Assembly: GCA_014378805.1 (NCBI GenBank)
Contig: JACMMY010000090.1
Coordinates: 1 to 10,223, forward strand
Length of the DNA: 10,223 nt
Source: Moraxellaceae bacterium
GTDB taxonomy: Bacteria; Pseudomonadota; Gammaproteobacteria; Pseudomonadales; Moraxellaceae
Direction of reading: 5' to 3'
Below, in pieces: positions 5,681 to 10,223 of the stretch; within the stretch, counting starts at the first letter, position 1; every line of letters starts with the position of its first letter. A program made the position numbers and the translations under genes. The notes beneath the pieces are model-generated. The model saw nothing but the letters and a program-made list of their open reading frames with translations. It was not told the origin of the DNA and searched no databases.

Positions 5681-6799
5681 ATGGAATTAGACAACAAGAT
5701 TCAGCAAGCAGGCGCGGCGACCACGAAAGCTGTTGAGAAAACTGTAGAGCATTACGGTGGGATTTATGCGCCCGTGCATAAAATGATCGAGCATTCGATG
5801 GATCGTATTCCTTATATCATTGCCGCTTTTTTTGTCTTAGTGTTGTTCTGGCTGATTGGTCGATTATTCAAATTTACAATCAAAAGAACACTTAGTCATC
5901 GCGTACAACGACGCCAAAATTTAGTCAAAGTACTGAATCGAATTGGGTCTTCATTGATCATTTTTATTGGTATTCTGGTGGCGATGGTTGTCGCTATTCC
6001 AGGGTTTACCACGGCAAAAATGATTGGTGGATTAGGAATTGGTTCGGTTGCGATTGGTTTTGCGTTTAAAGATATTTTTCAAAATATGTTGTCGGGTATT
6101 TTTATCTTATTGTCCGAACCCTTCCGGATTGGTGATCAAATCATCATGGGTACGTTTGAGGGAACGGTCGAAGATATTCAAATTCGCGCAACCTATATTC
6201 GAACCTACGATGGTCGGCGCATTGTGATTCCAAACGCCGTCCTTTATACAACGCCTGTGACGGTCAACACTGCTTTTAAACGTCGTCGCTGTCAGGTCGA
6301 TTTCGGAATCGGCATGAGTGATGATGTGGCCAAAGCGAAGACACAAGTACTAGAAGCGCTTAAATCCTGTAGTACGGTGACTGAACATTCAACACCGACG
6401 GTTGTGGTAACGGGTTTTAGTGATTATGCACTGATGTTGCGTTTGCGCTGGTGGATTGAGGAAAGTGCCCAGGTGGATATGACCGATTCGATGGATCAAG
6501 TGCTGATCGGTGTTAAATATGCACTGACTGACGCGGGAATAGATTTGCCATATCCGACATCCCAAGTCTTGTGGCATGATCAGACTGAAGAGATTGATGG
6601 TGATCGCCATCGTCAGCGTGAAGGCTGGCCATCTCGTGCGGATCAGAAGAACCCGCGCTCGATGGCGAGGGCACGCTATGATTTGCGTAAAACGGGTTAT
6701 GTTGAGGATTTTCCCGCAGGTCGTACTGAACGTAATGCGCCGGTTGAACCTGTGTCGAGTCGAGATTCGAGCGAGGCCGCTAATCCCGAGCGCAATTAG
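5681..6799 (+). CDS. Small-conductance mechanosensitive channel, MscS family
   Basis: The 372-residue inner-membrane protein is predicted to open under membrane tension to release solutes during hypo-osmotic shock. An amphipathic N-terminal segment (~1-42) is followed by TM1 (~44-64, IPYIIAAFFVLVLFWLIGRL), TM2 (~90-107) and the pore-lining TM3 (~112-140) with the Gly/Ala pattern GGLGIGSVAIGFAFKDIFQN. Next come the conserved EPFRIGDQI and a beta domain with EGTVEDIQIRATYIRTYDGR and VIPNAVLYT. The cytoplasmic alpha/beta domain runs to about residue 300. The final ~70 residues are highly charged and low in hydrophobics (DGDRHRQREGW onward), unlike the short tail of E. coli MscS (286 residues in total), and are probably disordered. 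A weak GGA Shine-Dalgarno lies 6 bases before ATG 5681. Which paralogue of the family this is cannot be settled here. Confidence 0.93.
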   Translation: MELDNKIQQAGAATTKAVEKTVEHYGGIYAPVHKMIEHSMDRIPYIIAAFFVLVLFWLIGRLFKFTIKRTLSHRVQRRQNLVKVLNRIGSSLIIFIGILVAMVVAIPGFTTAKMIGGLGIGSVAIGFAFKDIFQNMLSGIFILLSEPFRIGDQIIMGTFEGTVEDIQIRATYIRTYDGRRIVIPNAVLYTTPVTVNTAFKRRRCQVDFGIGMSDDVAKAKTQVLEALKSCSTVTEHSTPTVVVTGFSDYALMLRLRWWIEESAQVDMTDSMDQVLIGVKYALTDAGIDLPYPTSQVLWHDQTEEIDGDRHRQREGWPSRADQKNPRSMARARYDLRKTGYVEDFPAGRTERNAPVEPVSSRDSSEAANPERN

Positions 6800-6858
6800 A
6801 TTTTTGCAGATGAATGGTTTTTAGTTTTTTTTATTATTACAGAGTGGTTAATAACGTT

Positions 6859-7428
6859 ATGTCAATTAAGTCAGATCGCTGGATTCGTGAAATGAGTGAA
6901 AAGCACGGCATGATTGAGCCGTATGCTGAAGGACAAGTCCGCTATGACGCAAATAATGAGAAAGTGATCTCTTATGGCGTCTCAAGTTACGGCTATGACG
7001 TGCGCTGCGCACGCGAATTTAAAGTGTTCACCAATATTCATTCGGTGACCGTTGATCCTAAGCATTTTGATGAAAAAAGCTTTGTGGATATCGAAGCTGA
7101 TGTTTGTATTATTCCGCCGAACTCGTTTGCGCTGGCGCGCACGGTTGAGTTTTTTCGCATCCCTCGCGATGTACTCACGATTTGTTTAGGTAAATCTACC
7201 TATGCACGCTGTGGCATTATCGTCAATGTCACGCCGCTTGAGCCAGAGTGGGAGGGTCATGTCACCCTAGAGTTTTCAAATACGACGAATCTTCCAGCAA
7301 AAATCTATGCAGGTGAAGGCGTTGCGCAGATGCTGTTCTTTCAGTCTGACGAGGTGTGTGAGGTTTCTTACAAGGATCGCGGCGGTAAATATCAAGGTCA
7401 GCGCGGCGTGACTTTACCGAAAGTCTAA
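6859..7428 (+). CDS. dcd: dCTP deaminase
   Basis: Dcd converts dCTP to dUTP in the cytoplasm, feeding dTTP synthesis through dUTPase. The 189-residue protein shows the family motifs SYGVSSYGYDVR (38-49), LGKSTYARCGI (110-120) and TPLEPEWEGHVTLEFSNTT, in which Glu138 matches the catalytic Glu of E. coli Dcd. It ends with the nucleotide-binding tail KYQGQRGVTLP. The start is ATG 6859 because family members begin SIKSDRWIREMSEKHGMI. The in-frame ATG at 6814 would add 15 residues of hydrophobic/aromatic sequence (VFSFFYYYR) unknown in the family, from a T-rich spacer. The Shine-Dalgarno is weak. It lies 59 bp after the channel gene with no hairpin terminator between them, so read-through is possible. 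Confidence 0.97.
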   Translation: MSIKSDRWIREMSEKHGMIEPYAEGQVRYDANNEKVISYGVSSYGYDVRCAREFKVFTNIHSVTVDPKHFDEKSFVDIEADVCIIPPNSFALARTVEFFRIPRDVLTICLGKSTYARCGIIVNVTPLEPEWEGHVTLEFSNTTNLPAKIYAGEGVAQMLFFQSDEVCEVSYKDRGGKYQGQRGVTLPKV

Positions 7429-7475
7429 GCGCTTTATCGGTGTCGTGAGCAATGGTCGCGGATCCAGAATAGGCT

Positions 7476-7576
7476 GTCGGACAACTTGTAAGCCATGACT
7501 GACATGCGCTGTCTTTCATGGCTTACTTGTATTATCGATTTGCAATCTTTTGTGCGATTGTTGTAGCTTGTCCGAC
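7476..7576. repeat. Nested inverted repeats downstream of dcd (MITE-like or structured RNA)
   Basis: A 9-bp perfect outer inverted repeat GTCGGACAA / TTGTCCGAC (7476-7484 and 7568-7576) encloses two hairpins. Hairpin 1 has an 11-bp perfect stem, GTAAGCCATGA (7488-7498) with TCATGGCTTAC (7516-7526), extended after a 2x2 mismatch by GACA/TGTC (7501-7504 and 7510-7513) around loop TGCGC. Hairpin 2 is CAATC/GATTG (7543-7547 and 7556-7560). Together they could fold as a three-way junction. The first hairpin could also end dcd transcription, although the T tract after it is poor (TTGTATT). No ORF of note lies inside. Its identity is unknown. Confidence 0.6.
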
Positions 7577-7673
7577 CAACGGTAGTTATTGTTGATTTGG
7601 ATTTAAGTATTTGTTTTATATTAATAATTATAAGGTTATTTTGCTTAAATAAGGTGATTTTACATTACAACTT

Positions 7674-7701
7674 TTGCATTTTCCTTAAAACTATTCATAA
7701 T
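7674..7701 (+). promoter_or_regulatory. Possible sigma-70 promoter for the secreted-protein pair
   Basis: TTGCAT (7674-7679) and CATAAT (7696-7701) are 16 bases apart. The -10 box matches consensus at five of six positions and the -35 box at only three. It would give a leader of about 145 nt before ATG 7854. Other AT-rich sites nearby could serve as well. Confidence 0.3.
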
Positions 7702-7843
7702 AGTGAGATATGTGCGAGAAGGCTGCATCAGGTTTTTTTGTGATTGAAGAATAAGAATTCTTTGTCTGACAATGTGTCGATGAAGTGGTGAATGAATGGA
7801 TGAATAACTGTTTCGTAGCCTGAGTAAGGTTGCGCTGCAATAT

Positions 7844-7847
7844 GGAG
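7844..7847 (+). promoter_or_regulatory. Ribosome binding site deciding the start at 7854
   Basis: GGAG lies 6 bases before ATG 7854. The earlier in-frame starts (TTG 7830, ATG 7842) have no site at a suitable distance, and ATG 7842 overlaps this one. Confidence 0.55.
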
Positions 7848-7853
7848 TTTACT

Positions 7854-9668
7854 ATGACTGCTCGGTTTATTGCTCAAATGGCTAATACTACTCCTCAATT
7901 TAAAGTGGGGACGCTTGCGCTGACGTTGTTGTCAGCTGCGATGGCGATGCCTGCATATGCGTTAGAAGCGATGACCGACGCAGGTATGAGTGATGCGACG
8001 GGAGAGGGTTTAGGTTTTTTTGCGACGAATTTTAAACTCCAAATGCCGTCTGTGACTCAGGATGGGACAGCTCCTGGAGTGCTTAATACATTTGGTGCGA
8101 CACAACTCCGTCCGAGTAACGGAACAGCGACAGTTGTGAGTACTAACCCTGGCGATTATGGAAGTTATTTGTACATTGGGCCGGTGGGTCCTGTACCAAC
8201 GGTGTCTGGTCGACCTCTTGGTAATCAGGTTGATCTATATTTATATGGTTTGTCTGTTTCTGGTGCAGGTGCATCTGTAAACACGACCGATTTATTTACA
8301 GGTTTAGGGGTTAATTGGGGTAGTGCGAGTGATCCTTTTTGGCTTCAAGTAAAAAATTCTATAGATAATGGTTTGGATGGTGTGTCTACAGGTGTGCCTT
8401 ATGTTCAAGTTGCTGCGCCAGCAAATACGGCGACGACTGGTAATAATCTTCATTTAGGAGCGTGGCTTAACATCATGCAGTATGCGGCAGGAAGCGCGAT
8501 ACCAAACTATAGTACATCTTCATCTACATCCGCTACTGCTGGAACTTTTGGTATTGGTCTAGGCCCTGCTTTGCAAGTGCAAGCAATTTGGGATGGTTTT
8601 GGGATCAATGGTTCGGTTGTGAATTTGTTTGCGACACCATCATGTTCGTCTGCTGCATTATGTCCATACGGTACAATTCCGAGTATTCCACAAAATTATA
8701 CGACGGAGGGTTCGACTACTGGTGCACCTGGACATGGTGAGTATCAGAATACCTTAGGGTTGTCGGGGGTGTTGCGATTTAATTCCAGCCGTGCAGGCAC
8801 TACGGCGGCAACCAGCAGTATGTTGCGTTTGTCAGTACAGGGAAAATCAGGTGCGACTACTATCGGTCTTTTTGATCCGTTAGAAGGGATATTTATTCCT
8901 CAGTTAAATATTAATCTTCCAATAGGGAATATTAATTACCAGCCACTTATGCTGACTAGTGGGGTAGTTGGTGGTAAACCGACTTTATCTTTGGAGTTGG
9001 CGCAAATTCCGAATGCACCAAGTGTGTATAATCAGTTTTATGTGAATTATGATAGTAATCAAGTGGATATGACTTCTAGTCATGCTAACTTATCATTATG
9101 TGCTGGTGGAACACTTTCGGGTGTCTTGTGTACGACGAATACCGGCTACCGTTATAACGGTGCAACAGCTGGCGCAGATCCGTCAGCAATTACGTTAGAT
9201 ACTACTATAGGGACGGGGATGGTCGTTAATTATGGTGCATCCAATAATGGTGCGGCTATTATCGGTGTATCTCCAGTTACTGGGCTAACTCCTGCTGCGG
9301 GTATGTGTGTGACGGGAACTGCGGGTGCTACGGCCGTGGGTTGTGCATCAACGGCAACCCATGGCAGCATTACCATTGGTGATGCGTATGTGAACAATAC
9401 GCTGACCACCCAAAGGGCGACATACAATCTAACATTAAATGATGGTACTAGTCCGGCAGGTTCAACACAGTCTGTCACTGTATTTATTCCACCTGGTAGT
9501 AGTGATGCCTTATTCACAGGTTCAGCAGGTGCACCAGGTGCTGCTGCAGGTGCAGGCGTGAATGGAATTTATTTTCAGAATAGTGGTGGTACGCAGGTCA
9601 ATCTAGGGACAGCAGCAATCAGCGGTCTTGCGGTTAATCATATGAAAATGACGTTGACTGGACTTTAG
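7854..9668 (+). CDS. Large secreted low-complexity protein, FilA-like (putative surface/pilus-associated)
   Basis: The 604-residue protein has a long Sec signal peptide (positively charged start, hydrophobic GTLALTLLSAAMAM, likely cut after PAYA at residue 36). Directly after it comes LEAMTDAGMSDATGEG, a motif also seen in the next gene and resembling the mature N-terminus of FilA/DUF6160-type proteins of Acinetobacter, as far as I remember them. The rest is rich in Gly, Ser, Thr, Ala and Asn, has alternating hydrophobic patterns suggesting beta strands, and has few charges. Six cysteines form three close pairs (264/270, 416/426, 485/497), consistent with periplasmic disulfides. A Gly/Ala tract, TGSAGAPGAAAGAG, lies at 555-568, and the protein ends in a beta-like MKMTLTGL. 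No enzyme motif is visible. Its stop codon overlaps the ribosome binding site of the following gene. The 'pilus' label is historical and the true role is unclear; an outer-membrane or surface location is an inference. Confidence 0.8.
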   Translation: MTARFIAQMANTTPQFKVGTLALTLLSAAMAMPAYALEAMTDAGMSDATGEGLGFFATNFKLQMPSVTQDGTAPGVLNTFGATQLRPSNGTATVVSTNPGDYGSYLYIGPVGPVPTVSGRPLGNQVDLYLYGLSVSGAGASVNTTDLFTGLGVNWGSASDPFWLQVKNSIDNGLDGVSTGVPYVQVAAPANTATTGNNLHLGAWLNIMQYAAGSAIPNYSTSSSTSATAGTFGIGLGPALQVQAIWDGFGINGSVVNLFATPSCSSAALCPYGTIPSIPQNYTTEGSTTGAPGHGEYQNTLGLSGVLRFNSSRAGTTAATSSMLRLSVQGKSGATTIGLFDPLEGIFIPQLNINLPIGNINYQPLMLTSGVVGGKPTLSLELAQIPNAPSVYNQFYVNYDSNQVDMTSSHANLSLCAGGTLSGVLCTTNTGYRYNGATAGADPSAITLDTTIGTGMVVNYGASNNGAAIIGVSPVTGLTPAAGMCVTGTAGATAVGCASTATHGSITIGDAYVNNTLTTQRATYNLTLNDGTSPAGSTQSVTVFIPPGSSDALFTGSAGAPGAAAGAGVNGIYFQNSGGTQVNLGTAAISGLAVNHMKMTLTGL

Positions 9669-9672
9669 GGGA
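9667..9672 (+). promoter_or_regulatory. Ribosome binding site overlapping the preceding stop
   Basis: AGGGGA overlaps the TAG stop of the upstream gene (9666-9668) and lies 5 bases before GTG 9678. This supports the GTG start and suggests translational coupling of the two genes. Confidence 0.7.
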
Positions 9673-9677
9673 TAATC

Positions 9678-10223
9678 GTGAAGAAAAAATCATATCTCCG
9701 CATGCTCTTGCTCGGTTCCTCTTTGGTTATGGGTAGCGTGTTAGGCTCGACAGTAGCCCAAGCTGCGATGAGTCAATTAGATGATCTGGCTTTATCCAGC
9801 GTAGAAGGACAAGCGGATACAGGTGTCAACATTGCTTTAAGTTTACAGATTAATCAATCCACACCAGGTGTGTCTAATTGCGGGAGTGGAGTGGGTCAAA
9901 CGCCACTGGTTAATTGTCGATTGGGATTTCAGTTCAACAGTGTGGCTAACTGGCTGTTATTAAAAGGTTTTAATGGGACTATAAACGTTCCTCAGCTTAC
10001 TTTGTTTGGCGCTGACTTGGGTGATCCCGTAGTCAACGCTGGTGCGGCTATAAAGCAGTCGGCAATTGGTATTAATTTTAATTTTCCAGCTCCAAATACT
10101 CCGAGCAATGGAACGATCCAATTTAAAAATTTAAATTTTATTTTAGGGTTGTCTGTTAATTCGGTCCAGTATACGACTTCGACTGCCCCGACTGCGGCAA
10201 CCACGACATCGCGCCGCTGGGCC
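9678..10223 (+). CDS. Second secreted FilA-like protein (3' end beyond window)
   Basis: The frame is open from GTG 9678 to the window end (182 codons) with no stop. It starts with a clear signal peptide: KKKSYLR, hydrophobic MLLLGSSLVMGSVLGS, and likely cleavage after VAQA at residue 29. The mature start AMSQLDDLALSSVEGQA matches the pattern [ML]-x-D-x-x-[ML]-S-x-[AV]-x-G-[EQ] seen in the upstream protein and typical of this group of secreted proteins. One cysteine pair (68/80) has the same 11-residue spacing as a pair in the upstream protein. The later part alternates hydrophobic and small residues (INVPQLTLFGADLG, IQFKNLNFILGLSVNS), suggesting beta structure, and the last visible residues are Thr/Ser/Ala-rich. 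The GTG start has a good Shine-Dalgarno, and only 9 bp separate it from the previous stop, so the two genes form one operon that continues rightward. Function unknown. Confidence 0.8.
   Translation, partial: MKKKSYLRMLLLGSSLVMGSVLGSTVAQAAMSQLDDLALSSVEGQADTGVNIALSLQINQSTPGVSNCGSGVGQTPLVNCRLGFQFNSVANWLLLKGFNGTINVPQLTLFGADLGDPVVNAGAAIKQSAIGINFNFPAPNTPSNGTIQFKNLNFILGLSVNSVQYTTSTAPTAATTTSRRWA

Larger units (their letters stand above)
7577..7853 (+). other. AT-rich intergenic region upstream of the surface-protein genes
   Basis: No coding region is credible here. The first half is very AT-rich (7590-7710), as expected of a promoter or nucleoid-protein-binding region, and the second half may be a long 5' untranslated leader. 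One weak promoter candidate is listed separately. Confidence 0.5.

Noticed and set aside
6814..6858. N-terminal extension of Dcd from ATG 6814
   Set aside because: It would add a hydrophobic/aromatic stretch absent from the family, and Dcd proteins begin at the residue encoded by 6859.
7262..7519. 85-codon minus-strand frame overlapping the dcd end and the inverted repeat
   Set aside because: It overlaps the conserved C-terminus of Dcd on the other strand, and its start lies inside the 7488-7526 hairpin; the product has no recognisable features.
9230..9517. Minus-strand frame inside the large secreted protein gene
   Set aside because: It is a by-product of Gly/Ala/Thr-rich codons on the plus strand, where signal peptide and continuous frame are convincing.
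1..10223. CRISPR array, tRNA/rRNA genes, transposase or phage genes
   Set aside because: I saw no regularly spaced repeats, no cloverleaf-like sequence and no recombinase or phage-like protein in any frame.

Overview
The window looks like chromosomal DNA of a gammaproteobacterium, most likely from the Acinetobacter/Moraxellaceae side. The reasons are moderate GC, a 189-residue Dcd with that lineage's sequence style, RsgA beginning TLIRKRRLT, an orn/rsgA divergent pair followed by rhodanese-grxC-secB, and two secreted proteins resembling the 'fil' (putative pilus/FilA-type) proteins annotated in Acinetobacter. This placement is inferred from remembered family sequences, not from a search.

Layout. 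(1) 1-434: the 3' end of metG (methionyl-tRNA synthetase), with only the C-terminal tRNA-binding domain present, closed by a strong terminator at 462-496. (2) 603-2070: an alpha/beta hydrolase of the epoxide hydrolase/haloalkane dehalogenase type and an unrecognised exported TPR-like protein, probably co-transcribed, ending at a perfectly palindromic terminator shared with the convergent orn gene. (3) 2126-3855: orn (oligoribonuclease, minus strand) divergent from rsgA (ribosome small-subunit assembly GTPase). (4) 4097-5375: a rhodanese-like membrane protein, grxC and secB, an operon also known from E. coli (yibN-grxC-secB), with its terminator at 5417-5446. (5) 5681-7428: a MscS-type mechanosensitive channel after a 234-bp hairpin-rich leader, then dcd (dCTP deaminase). 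(6) 7429-7853: a long AT-rich intergenic region whose first part holds nested inverted repeats (7476-7576). (7) 7854-10223: two tandem secreted proteins with a shared motif just after the signal peptide. The second runs off the window end.

Functionally most of the window is housekeeping: translation, RNA turnover, ribosome maturation, protein export and redox, osmotic safety and nucleotide supply. The accessory and least explained parts are the exported TPR-like protein, the structured element downstream of dcd, the leader of the MscS gene, and the pair of low-complexity, cysteine-paired secreted proteins at the right end. I found no tRNA, rRNA, CRISPR array, transposase or prophage gene. No complete new defence or mobile system is visible; the right-hand surface-protein locus is the best candidate for something poorly described and continues beyond the window.
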